NCBI GenBank assembly: GCA_963854835.1 | Contig: OY978525.1 | Span: 64,884,907-64,948,906, forward strand | Source: Megamerina dolium | Lineage: Eukaryota; Arthropoda; Insecta; Diptera; Megamerinidae | Length of the DNA stretch: 64,000 nt | Direction: 5' to 3' | Shown: in pieces, positions 47,243 through 59,496 of the stretch | Layout: each line of letters starts with the position of its first letter | How positions within the stretch are numbered: the first letter of the stretch is position 1 | Position numbers and translations under genes: made by a program | The notes under the pieces: generated by a model | The model's input: the letters and a program-made list of their open reading frames with translations, nothing else | What the model was told of the DNA's origin: nothing | Databases searched by the model: none

Positions 47243-48890
47243 CAGTGGCTCCCAGCTTATTTCGTACAGTGACAGTTTAAAAATTGCTGCAGTCGTAATT
47301 CCTAATATAGCAAAAATTTGAACAAAATATAAATGCCATTTTAGAAAGGAAGGTTTGTTTTTTATTTTCCAAAATTTACTTTTTCAAAATTTTAGTGTTT
47401 GACACTATAAAAAAATAAAATAAGAAAAAAATAGGAAAATTCATGTCACAGCTTATTTCGTACAGTCTCTTTAAGTTCAAACTAAAAACAAAGTAAGTTG
47501 ATTTTAATATTTAGTTGACATCCCTTAGCGTTAATGACAGCCTGGAGTCTATTTGGCATTGAATCCACCAATTTTTGAGTGATGTCTGGTGTGATTTTTT
47601 TCCATTCTTCCATCAGTACCTTCTTTAGGTCTTGCTTATTAGAAATCTTGTGTGTTCTTATTTTATTGTCCAAAATAGACCAAAGATTTTCAATCACATT
47701 CATGTCAGGTGACTGTGGTGGTGGAGACATCAAGTGTGGGCAGTTCCAAATAAGCCAAGATTGCACAATCCCAGATTTATGTTTTGGGTCATTATCTTGG
47801 TAGTACCGAAATTCTTCCCGCAAACCCAGTTTGTCTGCACTTTGAAGTAAATTGTTTTTCAGAATCTCGAGGTACTTCATTTTGTCCATTGTTTCCTCAA
47901 TAAAAACCAATTCACCTACTCCGGCTGCTGACATACAGGCCCAAACCATCACGCTACCGCCACCATGCTTCACTGTGGGCTTAAGGTTCTCCTTGTTTAG
48001 CTCGGTATTCGCTTTACGCCAAACATATGACATTCCGTCCGAGCCAAAAATATTAAACTTAGACTCATCCGCGAAAATAACGGTATTCCAGAACGCAGGA
48101 GTATTAATAATATGCTCTTTGGCGAAGTCAAGTCGGCGTTGTATATTCATTTTCGAAATGAATGGTTTCTTTCGGGCTACTCGATCGTTCAAGTCATGAT
48201 TGCGCAGCACACGTCGGACAGTTTCAGCACTGGATGATTTTCCTATTTCACGCTGAACCTCTGCAGCCAACTTCGGAGCGGATAACTTTGGATTTTTCTT
48301 AATTTTTCGTACAATATAACGCTCGTCTGAAGCGTTGAAAATCTTATTAGGTGCTTCTCTGCCCTTGTTCTCCAACCGATTTTCGCGAACGAAGCGTTGA
48401 ATGATGTATTGGACAGTTGAGGCACTTAAATTTGTCATTTCAGCAATTTTTCGCACACTCTGACCTTTCCTAAAATGGTTAATTACCAGTTTACGCTGTT
48501 CCATCGTTGTACGACGACCCATAACGCTAAATGTTTAATTTACAGCACTTTAACTATTTAAAATAATAATAATAAAAATTGTTATAATAGTTAAAAAGGT
48601 CCAAAAACTCATACAATTCAAAAAAACTTTGTAACTACGCGGCAGAATGAAACTTACTTACATTGAAGTTTGTGTACGAAATAAGATGTGAGCTGAAAAT
48701 CAGCTGATCAATAGTTTTTCTCTCTTGCATGACAAAAAGAACAATTTTTGGGGTTCCCCGTTTTCTTATTAGGTTTACTAAACACATACATAGACATCTA
48801 CATTCAAAACTTATTGATAAGTTTTTTAGTTTCGATGTTACAGCCATGTACATAAAAATATATACACTGTACGAAATAAGCTGTGAGCCA

Positions 48891-48893
<3 letters not shown>
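47243..48893 (-). mobile_element. Tc1-like DD34E transposon with intact transposase
   Basis: The element is 1651 bp. The 29-bp termini start CAGTGGCTCCCAGCTTATTT and match with one mismatch. TA duplications are at 47241-47242 and 48894-48895. A copy of the inner motif (CTTATTTCGTACA) recurs ~200 bp inward at each end (about 47452 and 48673), giving an IR/DR structure of ~220 bp. A single uninterrupted transposase lies inside. This is the best-preserved DNA transposon in the window. Confidence 0.95.
47482..48522 (-). CDS. Tc1-like transposase, complete (346 aa)
   Basis: It starts MGRRTTMEQRKLVINHFRKG. Two HTH units follow (KIAEMTNLSASTVQYIIQRF; then a second ending near ETVRRVLRNHDL). The DDE domain has IFADESKFNIF (Asp), RYYQDNDPKHKSG (Asp) and SPPPQSPDMNVIENLW (Glu), with 34 residues between the second Asp and the Glu. 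VKHGGGSVMVWACM lies between. No stop or frameshift; 346 aa is the usual Tc1 length. VIEN replaces the common PIEH, keeping the catalytic Glu. It binds the terminal repeats and moves the element by cut-and-paste; activity is inferred, not shown. Confidence 0.93.
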   Translation of the reverse strand: MGRRTTMEQRKLVINHFRKGQSVRKIAEMTNLSASTVQYIIQRFVRENRLENKGREAPNKIFNASDERYIVRKIKKNPKLSAPKLAAEVQREIGKSSSAETVRRVLRNHDLNDRVARKKPFISKMNIQRRLDFAKEHIINTPAFWNTVIFADESKFNIFGSDGMSYVWRKANTELNKENLKPTVKHGGGSVMVWACMSAAGVGELVFIEETMDKMKYLEILKNNLLQSADKLGLREEFRYYQDNDPKHKSGIVQSWLIWNCPHLMSPPPQSPDMNVIENLWSILDNKIRTHKISNKQDLKKVLMEEWKKITPDITQKLVDSMPNRLQAVINAKGCQLNIKINLLCF

Positions 48894-48895
<2 letters not shown>

Positions 48896-48963
<68 letters not shown>

Positions 48964-48971
48964 TATATATA

Positions 48972-49019
<48 letters not shown>

Positions 49020-49053
49020 GAATATATATATGTATATATATATATATACATAA

Positions 49054-49105
<52 letters not shown>

Positions 49106-49109
49106 AAAA

Positions 49110-49172
<63 letters not shown>
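48896..49172. repeat. (TA)n microsatellite, interrupted
   Basis: ~280 bp TA tract with GAATA, CATA and AAATG interruptions follows the Tc1-like element. Confidence 0.95.
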
Positions 49173-49173
<1 letters not shown>

Positions 49174-49177
49174 GAGG

Positions 49178-50052
49178 TGCGGTCCCAGACCTACTCGACC
49201 TAACATATATATGGCGGCAGTTTGAAAAAGATATCATTGGTGTAAAGTGTTAACTTTCTAAAACATATGTATATATGTAGGTCTCAGTTCAACGAATAAT
49301 AAAGCCGAACTAAATTCTACTCTGGGGTAGTCTGCTCCTGCATTTACGACCATAAAATATTGGGTGGCAGAGTTTAAACGAGCTCGTACGAGCTGCCAAG
49401 GCGAACACCGTAGTGGTGAACCATTTGAGGTGGCCATCCCAGAAACGGTTAAGAAAATCCACGAAATGGTATTGGATGATCGTCGGCTGAAGGTGCGTGA
49501 GCTAATTGAAATTGAAATTACTATATGTTGCTATATCGTATATTGACCGAAAAATGGAGATGAAAAAGCTGTGTACCGAGTTTTTTCGTCGATTCGTAAC
49601 CATGGATAAGACATGGGTCCACCACTTCACACCTGAGACAAAGGAGCAGTCAAAACAGTGGACTGAAAGGGGAGAATCGTGTCCAAAGAAGGCGAAGATA
49701 GCTCCATCTGCAGGCAACGTTATGACGTCTGTTTTTTGGGATTCACGTGGGAAAGAAAATGTTTTTTCATCAAGACAATACACGAGTTCACACATTAGCT
49801 ATTGCGATGGCCAAAATCAATGAGTTAAGGCTCAAATTGCTACAGCGCGCACCTTATTCGCCAGATTTAGCTCCTTCGAATTATTTTCTGTTTCCAAATT
49901 TCAAAAAATGGCTTGGTGGTAGAAGATTTGCAATGAAGAGGTGGATTCTGCGGTAGATGGCTATTTTCATAAGCTAGATAGTTCATACTATAAACAGGAT
50001 ATCGAAGCTGGGAAAAGTGTATAGAGCTAAAAGAAGAGTATGTTGAGAACAT
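49178..50052 (+). pseudogene. mariner relic
   Basis: Recognisable pieces are YWVAEFKRARTSCQGEHRSG and IPETVKKIHEMVLDDRRLKV. TMDKTWVHHFTPETKEQSKQ follows (first motif; Lys replaces Glu after Asp), then HQDNTRVHT and APYSPDLAPSNYFLFPNFK. In the last motif Asn replaces the third catalytic Asp. About 40 residues are missing before TMDKTW, and there is a frameshift near 49765. No clear inverted repeats are visible. Confidence 0.85.
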
Positions 50053-50053
50053 A

Positions 50054-50054
<1 letters not shown>

Positions 50055-50107
<53 letters not shown>

Positions 50108-50119
50108 GTATATATATAC

Positions 50120-50189
<70 letters not shown>

Positions 50190-50201
50190 GTATATATATA
50201 C

Positions 50202-50250
<49 letters not shown>
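50055..50250. repeat. (TA)n microsatellite with ~83-bp higher-order duplication
   Basis: The pattern TGTATATATATACATAAATA recurs about 83 bp apart (about 50105 and 50188). The tract has therefore grown by segment duplication as well as by slippage. Confidence 0.85.
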
Positions 50251-50656
<406 letters not shown>

Positions 50657-50661
<5 letters not shown>

Positions 50662-51141
50662 GTGAATTAGTAACATTTTACGTTACATGGTTTAAAATTT
50701 GATTGGGAGTATCGTATTTTTTACATGATCCAACATTTTGAGAATTGCCGAAAAAAACAGGATTGGCGGGAAGTTTTAAGTTGCTTTCTTGCAAAGAAAA
50801 GTGCAGCTGAAAGTCATCGTTTCCTTGTGGAATTGTACCGTGACAATTCTCTATCCAATACACAGTGCAAGGAGTCGTTTGTGCGCTTCAAAAATAATGA
50901 TTTTGATATCAACGACAAAGAATGCTCTGGACAGCCGAACAAGTTTGAAGACATTACTCGCCCAACTGGTCTAATCATTAATAGGGGACTGTACCGACAA
51001 CTATTGATGCGGTTGAAGAGAGCGATAATCGAGACACAGCCCGAATGCTCGACCAGACACGAGTCGGTAATTTTCCACCATGACAACGCACAGCTACATA
51101 TTGCTATTCTGGTCAAAAACTATCTTGCTAATAGCGGATTT
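50657..51141 (+). pseudogene. mariner relic, left part, split by a Jockey LINE
   Basis: The N-terminus [38 protein letters not shown] and KFED is followed, after a deletion, by INRGLYRQLLMRLKRAIIET and VIFHHDNAQLHIA (second Asp). The frame is cut at NYLANSG by the poly(T) of the Jockey element and continues at 61312. Confidence 0.92.
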
Positions 51142-51391
51142 TTTTTTTTTTTTTTTCTAACAAGCTTTCTTTATTGGATCTTTCTAAAATTACTTAGAAA
51201 CTAACACTAAGTAATCAAATCTTACAAACTGAATAAAATTATGTGATATTCCCAACGTTCCATCACAATTTGTTGAGTCACGAGGTATAGCAATTTCACA
51301 GCATATTCAGTGTGTCTTTTCTTTTTAATCGACGATGCCCCGTGCTCAGCAACAATTGCCTAGCAAGGGGATTCGGATGACTGTGTAATTT

Positions 51392-52660
51392 TTAAATGTA
51401 GCTTCTGTAAGACATTGCAACTTCCTCAGAAATTGTGGGTACATTTAAATCTCGATGGATGTCAACATTCCTCATATACCAAGGCGCGTTTACAATAATT
51501 CGCAGACACTTGGATTGTATTTGCTGCAATTTTTCGATATTTGAGGGAGATGCGGTGCCCCAAAACTGAATACCATAAGTCCAGATTGGCTTCAGGATTG
51601 CTTTATATAATAGCACTTTGTATTCGAGATTCAACTTTGATCTTTTGTGTATCAGCCACCATAACTGATTAATTTTAAGCTTGATCTGAGTTTTCTTTGC
51701 CTCTATGTGATTTTTCCAGGTCAGCCTTCTGTCGAGGTGAATACCCAAGTACTTTGTTGAGGAACATTGTGGAACTGATTGGCCATTAATTTTAAGTGGG
51801 GGACATGTATCTGGCCTTAGCGTGAAGGTTACATGTACGCTCTTAGATTCATTGACTTTTATACGCCATTTTGCTAGCCAGATTTCGAGAGAATCGATAT
51901 GAGTCTGTAGGAGTTTAGTAGCTTCTATGGGGTTAGAGCGAGAGCACAATATTGCCGTATCATCTGCAAAGGTCGATATAAATGTATGGTTATTGCTGGG
52001 CATATCTGTAGTGTATAAGAGATACAGTAAGGGGCCCAAAACGCTTCCTTGAGGAACGCCAGCGTGAATATCCAATGGATTTGTTGTGTAATCCTTGTGA
52101 TGTACGAGAAATTGTCTTTTCGTGAGGGAGCTACTAAGCAATAAGGAGACATTTGCAGGCAGTAATAGTTTGAGTTTGTAAATAAGGCCATCGTGCCATA
52201 CTTTATCGAAAGCTTGAGTGATATCAAGAAAGACAGCTGAACAATACTTTTTTTCTTCAAAAGTGTTCCTTATCAGAGTTACAATGCGGTGGACTTGTTC
52301 TATTGTGCCGTGCTGTTTTCTAAATCCAAACTGATGTTGAGGAATCAGTTGGTTGAGATTAATAAATGGAGTTATATTCATGACAAGTAGCTTTTCGAAT
52401 ACTTTAGAAAGTAGAGGCAGGAGGCTGATAGGTCTGTACGATGCAACTTTTGTAGGGTCTTTTCCTGGTTATGCTATCATAATAATTTTTGAAGTTTTCC
52501 AGCATTTGGGATAGTGTTTAATACGAAGGATAGCATTGAAAATGTGCATCAGATGAATTACTGAATTAAGTGAGAATTGGCCGATTTGAGTTTTTTGCTG
52601 ATTTCCACAAAGAGTAGTCTGACGCTTCACCAGGTGTTAATTTCGCTATGTGCTCTTCTA
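51392..52660 (-). pseudogene. Jockey ORF2, C-terminal part (reverse transcriptase)
   Basis: 51392-52381 is open for 329 aa. It has LIPQHQFGFRKQHGTIEQVH, AVFLDITQAFDKVWHDG, HAGVPQGSVLGPLLYLLYTT and the catalytic STFADDTAILCS. WLAKWRIKVNESKSVH and YLGIHLDRRLTWKNHI follow. Upstream (52382-52660), SYRPISLLPLLSKVFEKLL and AKLTPGEASDYSLWKSAKNS are in broken frames. About 100 residues around the usual KAPG-D motif are deleted. Confidence 0.92.
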
Positions 52661-52731
52661 ATTTTATAAATTTAGGGATTAGCCGAATCAGACCACTTAT
52701 ATGGGTCCCTTTTCGTCCCTCAAATCGTGTG

Positions 52732-55700
52732 TTAATTATTTGTTCGGTTGCAGAATTCTTCTACTTCCTTCCTCATAATAACATCACGCGTTATTTCAAG
52801 CATCTCTTTGTGGGGTATGTTCCACATTTCGAGTTCATCAATAAATTGGCGACCCAGTGTGGACAACCTCCTGCTTGCCAATGCAGGACACTGGCACACT
52901 ATGTGCGCCGCTGTCTCTGCCTCTTCCATGCATAATCTGCAAATATCAGCATCCTCCCCATCAACAAGACCCATCTTGCTGAGGTGATACCTGAAATTGC
53001 CATGCCCAGTTATTAATGCAGTCAACCAGCTTAGAGTCATTCGTCCTAGACTGAGAGCCCTCCCCGATTCACTGCCCTTTGATAGCCTCAACGAAGCCTT
53101 TGCCTGTCTACAAGTAGATAAATTCTCCCATCTCGTGAGATGAAGTTTCTTTATCCACTCTTCGACCTTTGCCTTCACCGTCCCGCTGCTGAGAGCAACT
53201 ACTGGTTCCGGTCCATAAAATTCAGCTTCAGATCCTTGTCTAGCCAAGGAGTCTGCAGCTTCATTCTGTTCTATACCAATGTGTCCCTTTACCCACATAA
53301 GAGTAATCGCATTACTACGAGCACACCCATTAAGTTTCTGAACACATTCGAGCGCCAACTTAGAAGATACCGTAGGTTGTTGCAGCCGCCTGACCACCGC
53401 CTGGTTATCGAGTGCTAGCAAGATTTTCTTACCTTGCACCTTTCCATCCAGTAGATGGTCTAACGCATGCATTAGACCTAGCATTTCTGCTTGGTATACC
53501 GATACGTATCTTCCCAGATTCAGAGTGCATGCCAGTCCCAACTCTTTAGAGAAGATTCCAGCACCCGCTCTGCCATCCATTAATGAACCATCTGTAAAAA
53601 TACTGATGTCATTTTCCTCACATACATCATGTGTGAGGCCGTCTTCAATGAGTGTTCTGTGTGACTTTTCAGTCATCTTCAGCCTACCCATTCCCTCCAT
53701 TGGCATCTGCGACTCCTTTACACTGCTATATAGCAGTGACAGGATGCCCCTGTGCCCCCTCTCTGTGCCGAATCCATACCAATTATTGGTTGTCTTCAGA
53801 CGTAATGCTGTTAATGCCGCTGACTTCATAATATGCAAGTCCAACGGCAGCAGCCCGAGAAAAACTTCCAATGCTTCTACTGGGGTCGTCCGGATAGCTC
53901 CGGTAATCCCAATACAAGCCATTCTTTGTACCCTATCTAACTTGCTTTTCGCGGTCTTTTGGGTGACCTTAGGCCACCAGACCACAGCAGCATATGTTAT
54001 TAAGGGTCTGACCATCGTTGTGTAGATCCAGTGCGCTGCTCTGGGAGTGATTCCCCACATGAGACCGAACACTCTCTTACACTGATGCAATACCCGCTTG
54101 CCCTTCTGAATCTTGTCATCGACGTGACTATTCCAAGTCAGCTTGTTATCCAGGATGACACCTAGATACTTTACTTCCTTGGATACGTTGATGTTCGATC
54201 CAAAAAGCCTAAGAGGGTCTATTGTTAGTCCAGTCCTCCTTTTAGTAAAGAGTACTGTTTCCGACTTACTAGCATTTACAGAGAGACCTTGTTCCGTGCA
54301 CTATCCTTCAACCATTTTGAGTGCACCTCTCATGGTATCATAAATAGTGTCCAGGAACTTACCGCTCACCGTTACCGCTATGTCATCTGCATACCCGACG
54401 GTGTGTATGCCTTTTGAGTCCAGAAGCTGAAGTAGGGAATCGACCGTGATGTTCCAAAGGATGGGCGATAATACTCCCCCCTGTGGACACCCTTTGACTA
54501 CCCTACCTCTGAGTCTGTAACTCCCATTTTGAAAGTTTATTGCCCTTTTCCTCAGCATGCTGTCCACCCACCTTATAATGGTTGGGCTGACTTCACGAGA
54601 AGCAAGGGCCATCCTTAGCTTATCGAAACCAATCTTATCAAAGGCACCTTCTATATCCATAAAAGTAGACATAGATATCCCTCCACAAGACAGTTCCCTC
54701 TCCGCTACGCGAACGAGTTCGTGCAGGGCCGTTTCAGTGGATTTGCCAGCTCTGTACGCGTGCTGACACCTGCTCAGTGGTTTTGTCAGAAGCGTTGTCC
54801 CTTCCATGTAGTCCGCCAGTACTCCTTCCATACATTTAAGCAGAAAGGAGGTCAAGCTAACCGGCCGGAAAGATTTAGCCTCTGAGTAGTCCCTTTTTCC
54901 CGGCTTTGGAAGAAAGACAACCTTAGTCTCTCTCCATTGAGTCGGGATATATCCTGTAGCCAGGCAAGTAATAAATATTCCCAGAAGCCTGTCCACCAGA
55001 GCTTCTGCACCCCACTGAAGTAGGGCTGGAAATATCCCATCTGTACCCGCTGTTTTGAATGGAGAGAAACGCTTAATGGCGTTTATCACTCCATCTCTGG
55101 TGACTATCCTTTCAGCTTCCAATCTTTCATTCCTGTTTGCACCCTTGCGGGTGGCTTCCCAAGGATCTTCTGATCTAAAGCTTCCTGGAAAATGCACCTC
55201 CATCAGGTATTTCAGTGACTCTCCGATTGTCTCTGTAAAGGATCCATTCATTTTGCGAATTAATCCCAACTTTGACACCGGGTCCTTTGATATGATCCTC
55301 TGTAATCTACATACATCGGTCATATCTTGCATATTTGAGCAAAATTCCCTCCACGTTTTCCTTTTACGGTTGCGTAGAGTCTTCTTCAGCTCCCTTTTCT
55401 TTGACTTGTAGTCGTCCCATGCGTTGGGGTCCCCTCTCATGTGACGATTAAAAGCCTTCCTTGTCTCCTTTTTCATGGATTCCAGTTCCCCATTCCACCA
55501 TGGAGTGGGATCTCCTTCGTCCACTACCGTCAGAGGACATGAAGCTTCAAATGCTTTGATCATGGCTGAGCTGATAGCCCTCACCTTATACTCAACATCT
55601 GCGCTTGTTCTAGGTCTCTTAAACCTCCTTGGCAATAATTCCTCAAGAACTTCGCAGTACCTTGTACAATCCGTTCTTTTCGGTATCCTTACCATTCTAC

Positions 55701-56628
55701 AGTCGTTCCTATGTCTTTTATCGGACGTAATCCCAAACTGAATGGCCCTGTGGTCCGACATGGTTAGTCTATCCACAACCCTCCAGTCCAAAATCCTATC
55801 CAACATTTTGACATTCGTCAGAGTAACATCAATAACCTCGCAACGACGTGCGTCGACAAAGGTCGGTTCTGTTCCCCTATTGGCAACTTGTAGACCAAAT
55901 CTTTCTATAAATTCGAGTAGACACTCTCCTCTATAGTTTTCATTGCCCCACACAGAACTGTGCGCATTGGCATCGCAGCCTAAGATCAGACCAACCCCCT
56001 TACCATCACAGAATCTCACTAGAGCTTCCACCTCTCTCGAAGGTGGTTCGTCTGGAGAATCGTATGGAAGGTATGCTGATGCGATCATAAATGATCCCGC
56101 ACCGTCACCTATTCTCACTACTGTGAGATCCGGTGAACACAAGTTAGACATTAGAATCGCACGTATCCCATGTCTAACTAAAATGCATGTCCTCAACTTC
56201 CCCTCTGTTTGTGGATAAAACAAAGTGGTCTTTTGTGCAGATAGGCCTTTGATCCTTCCATGAAGAATCCAGGGCTCCTGAACTAGTGCAATGTCAAGCT
56301 CATCCTCATCGAAGCTCCGCACCATCATTGCTGATGCTGCTTTGCTGTGGTGAATATTGAGTTGACACACATTTAGTGGTTCCTGGCGCGGGACCACCTC
56401 CCGCCCTAATGGCTTCTTCCTTGCAGAATCTGCCACTAGCCCCACGCCAGGAGCTGCGTCGCACCCCTCATACTGCATCCTTCTGGAATTTAACGACGGC
56501 CTGTTCAAGACCGCAGTTGAGTCTCCCCCCTGCGATCCTGACGGCCTCCGCGTCCTCCCTAGGACACAGCACGGTGAGTACAACACCTGCCCTTTCTGCC
56601 TCGCCAAACCCTTCTGTGCGGATAACAC
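52732..56628 (-). pseudogene. LOA ORF2: endonuclease, RT, RNase H; one nonsense codon
   Basis: Frames 54301-56628 and 52732-54090 are in register. Endonuclease: NVCQLNIHHSKAAS, DIALVQEPWILHG, GLILGCDANAHSSVWG, MSDHRAIQF. RT: TAGTDGIFPALLQ, FLPKPGKRDYSEAKSFRPVS, STFMDIEGAFDKIGFD, GCPQGGVLSPILWN, VGYADDIAVTV. RNase H: ISIFTDGSLMDG, YQAEMLGLMHALD, LALDNQAVVRRL, WVKGHIGIEQNEAADSLA. The C-terminal finger is CRLCMEEAETAAHIVCQC. The stop at 54301 (VEG, TAG, CTEQG) lies where the other copy has TGG (Trp). ORF2 overlaps the end of ORF1. Otherwise intact. Confidence 0.94.
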
Positions 56629-58078
56629 TCCATTTGGAAGTGTCCTTCACACAGACGTTCTGGCGCTGCAGCCTTCTGAGGATGATGTCGCTGGCCACAG
56701 CATTGCCATGAGCAACAATCACCATCTTCCTCTTTGTCGACAAGGCAGTTAGGCTGTCACATTTGAGCTTCGCACCCTCCCACAAACCGGTTAGGTGCTC
56801 CACTGTCTTGCACAGCCATTGCTTGGATAGCTGATTTTTGCACCTTAGTACAATCAATCCGCTCTCCACCCTTGCCCTGCCGACAAATCCAATGTCATTG
56901 ACATCGTCTTCAAGAGACTCCATGGCATCCAACAAAGATACCTTGAAGGTACTCAGATGAGTATCCTCCAGAAGCCCCTCTAGTGACAAGTCCATGACTC
57001 CCATAACGAGGTCAGCTTCCGCTACTTGAGCGTAAGTCTTCATCGCCCTGGTGGGCTCGCCCTTTGCCTGTTCAGCCCGACGTTTAGGCGCTCTGCCAAG
57101 ACCGCTCGGCCCAGGTACCGCATGCGAGGACTGTGAGTCCGCTGGGTTAACAATCTTTCCAGATTGTCCACCCCGCTCATCACCTCCCGACGTCGGATTT
57201 CCCTGTCCCGTCGTTCCCAGAGCTACTCTACCCGTGTTAGGCTTGGGCCTCGAGCTCCTTTCGGAGCGACTGACGGCCTTTATAATTGGCCGTCCATCTC
57301 TCCGAGCATTTGCCCCTTTTGGTGTCTGCGTGGAAGAATTATCAACCTTCTCAAGAGACGGTTGTCCATTCTTCCCAGCATCCACCTCAATTGGCCCCTC
57401 CGTCGTCTTCGGATGAGGCTCCTCAGGCGTTGAACTTTTCAAAGTGGTTCCGGAGCTATCGCCCCTGAACCTCTTCTCCGAGTTCTCCACCTCCAAGGTC
57501 GACTCATCTTGCAGAAGTCCACTGAGTTAGCCCGAGAGCTGCTCAATGGTCTTCTCCGACGACTTCAAGGCCTTTTTACGTTGTCTCTTTCGCTTCTGCT
57601 TCTCCCGTTTCTTCAACAGGATTCGCTCTGCTCTTGAGACTCCGTCCTTTTCGCTTACACCTGATAAAGCTAACGATTCCGCTCCACTAGGATCGTCTTC
57701 GTCCACACCATCAGATGTTCGGCCAGATGTTTTACGCTGCCTCCAAACCGGCTTCCCTGCCGACCTGGTGACACCGTCCTCTTTGGTCAACACCGTCGTA
57801 GCCGCCGGCTTAGGTCTTCCGAGACCCGTTCCGTCCGCCGCAACAGATGCTGCCATTGATTTTGGGCTGGCTAAAAGCTCGGCTTCTATGGAAGCCTCAT
57901 TTTCCGCCATCCCCTCCACTACTTTTCCCGCCGTGGCCACCAGCACTACTTCGTATGAGGCAGTGCTGTCCGCCATTGCAGGAATTTCGTTCCGAGTTCC
58001 AGAGGTGGGAACGAGTGGTGCAGCTAACAGCTCGGCCTCTGGTGAAGCCTTATTGTCCGCCGTTCCTCCCGTTAACAC
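56468..58078 (-). pseudogene. LOA ORF1 (gag-like), one nonsense codon
   Basis: Frames 57527-58078 and 56468-57496 share one reading frame, separated by a TAA (QLSG, stop, LSGLLQDES). The other copy has CAT (His) there. The first part is Ala/Glu-rich with a Lys/Arg coiled-coil-like run. The second has a Pro/Gly/Ser-rich linker, then a folded-looking part (AEADLVMGVMDLSLEGLLED to LRRLQRQNVCVKDTSKWSV) typical of LOA/R1 gag RNA-binding regions. No start can be fixed; it may begin upstream of 58078. Confidence 0.85.
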
Positions 58079-58478
58079 CCCCGGAACCCCAGATCCAGTT
58101 TTTGGGTTTTTACAATCAATCTTGTTCCCACGAGTTGCGAAGAAATAAATGTCCGCCTGCGCAGAGATTCGCAGTACGCAGGTAAGGCTAATTATTACGG
58201 AGGGCGCCAGGTATCCGTAAGCTCACGTTAGCGACTGGGCTATTTGAAAAAGGGGCCCCCAGCCAGGCTGATTTTCGGCACTTATCGCTTAACACCTTAA
58301 TCCAGCCCCTCACCTCCGACCATGATAAGAGTACGTTGCCGAATGCTGTACTATTGAAGAGTAACAAACACTCACCAACTTACCCTTATCTTAGCTAGAT
58401 ACCGCCTGACATCGTACAGGCTAAACTGTGGTATCTATTTCCAGTCGGCACCCTCGAGGCGGGTTCAGTGGAGGATTT

Positions 58479-59496
58479 TGTGCTCTTCTAACTCTTTGTT
58501 GTTTTTATTTTTTAAGGCTTGCTTTAACTTTCGAGTGCAGTGCTGTAGCTGTGTTTTCAGATTCGGTGATCTGAATTCTTGCCATTGTCTTCGGAGTCTT
58601 CTTTTCTGTCTTACTAGCAATTCAATATCGGCTGGTGTGTATGGGCTATAGTTTGATTGCTTGCATACCTTTGTGCAGGTGGCTGAGCTGAGAGCTAATG
58701 AGAGCAGCTGGTTGAATTTTTCGAGTGCTGAGTCTACATCGTGTCCATTTCTTAATACAGTACTCAGAGGAAGATGGGAATTTATATATTTCTTGAATTT
58801 TAACCAGTCTATTTTCTTTCTAACGCAATTGCTTTGGGGGCTTGGTGATTTTATAGATATTACCGTGGGTGAGTGGTCAGATGATAGATCATAATTACAC
58901 TCTGTGGAGATATTTTCCATCTGCAAACCTTTGGCGACTCCAAAGTCTATGAGATCGGGTATTTTCCTCTTGTCCGTCGGCCAATATGTCCATTGAAATA
59001 ACATCGTAGCCGTGGTTAGTGATGATTGAACATAGTCTTCTGCCTTTTGGAGTTATTAAGCGGGAGCCCCAGTGAGTGTGTTTGGCGTTGAAATCGCCAG
59101 CAACCAAGAATTTGCTACCAAGAGTTGAGAAAAATTCTTTATATTGCTGTTCGGTAATACTGTATCTTGGGGGACAGTATATCGCAGATATTACTAGCTT
59201 AGAGATGTATTCTTCCAGACATATAGATGTTGCTTGCAAGTAGACGCTACTGAAATCTTCGAGAACATGATGATTCTGCTTTTTATCAATATGGCAGTTC
59301 CTCCGCGTGCCTTACCATGCGGATGATTTGTGGTGTACAGTTTGTAATATGGTATTTGGAAGCAATTTTTGTCAGTGAAATGGGTCTCAGATATCATCAT
59401 TATGTCGATTTGGCTGGATTCAAGGAATTGAATTAGCTCCAAACGGTGCTGGCTTAAGCCGTTGGCATTCCAGTGGCATATCTTGAGAAAACTCAT
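58479..59496 (-). pseudogene. Jockey ORF2, N-terminal part (endonuclease), frameshifted
   Basis: It starts MSFLKICHWNANGLSQHRLE, overlapping the end of ORF1. MMISETHFTDKN is the second endonuclease motif. A frameshift near 59200-59240 leads to LVISAIYCPPRYSITEQQYK and FLVAGDFNAKHTHWGSR, and another near 58900-59000 to YWPTDKRKIPDLIDFGVAKG and YDLSSDHSPTVISI (final catalytic His region). It is cut at NKELEEH by the LOA insertion. Confidence 0.92.

Larger units (their letters stand above)
52662..58478 (-). mobile_element. LOA-clade LINE, near full length, nested in the Jockey LINE
   Basis: The element is 5817 bp flanked by the perfect 13-bp duplication TGTGCTCTTCTAA (52649-52661, 58479-58491). 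The minus strand starts CAAAATCCTCCACTGAACCC and ends CTAAATTTATAAAA. It carries ORF1 and ORF2 with endonuclease, RT, RNase H and a C-terminal finger, the LOA arrangement. Each ORF is interrupted by one nonsense codon only. The copy at 8900-13090 is a shorter relative. Confidence 0.95.

Noticed and set aside
54143..58185. Plus-strand ORFs inside the LOA LINE (for example 57546-58148, 55055-55411)
   Set aside because: Shadows of the minus-strand ORF1 and ORF2, with low-complexity Pro/Ser/Ala composition caused by GC-rich antisense codons.
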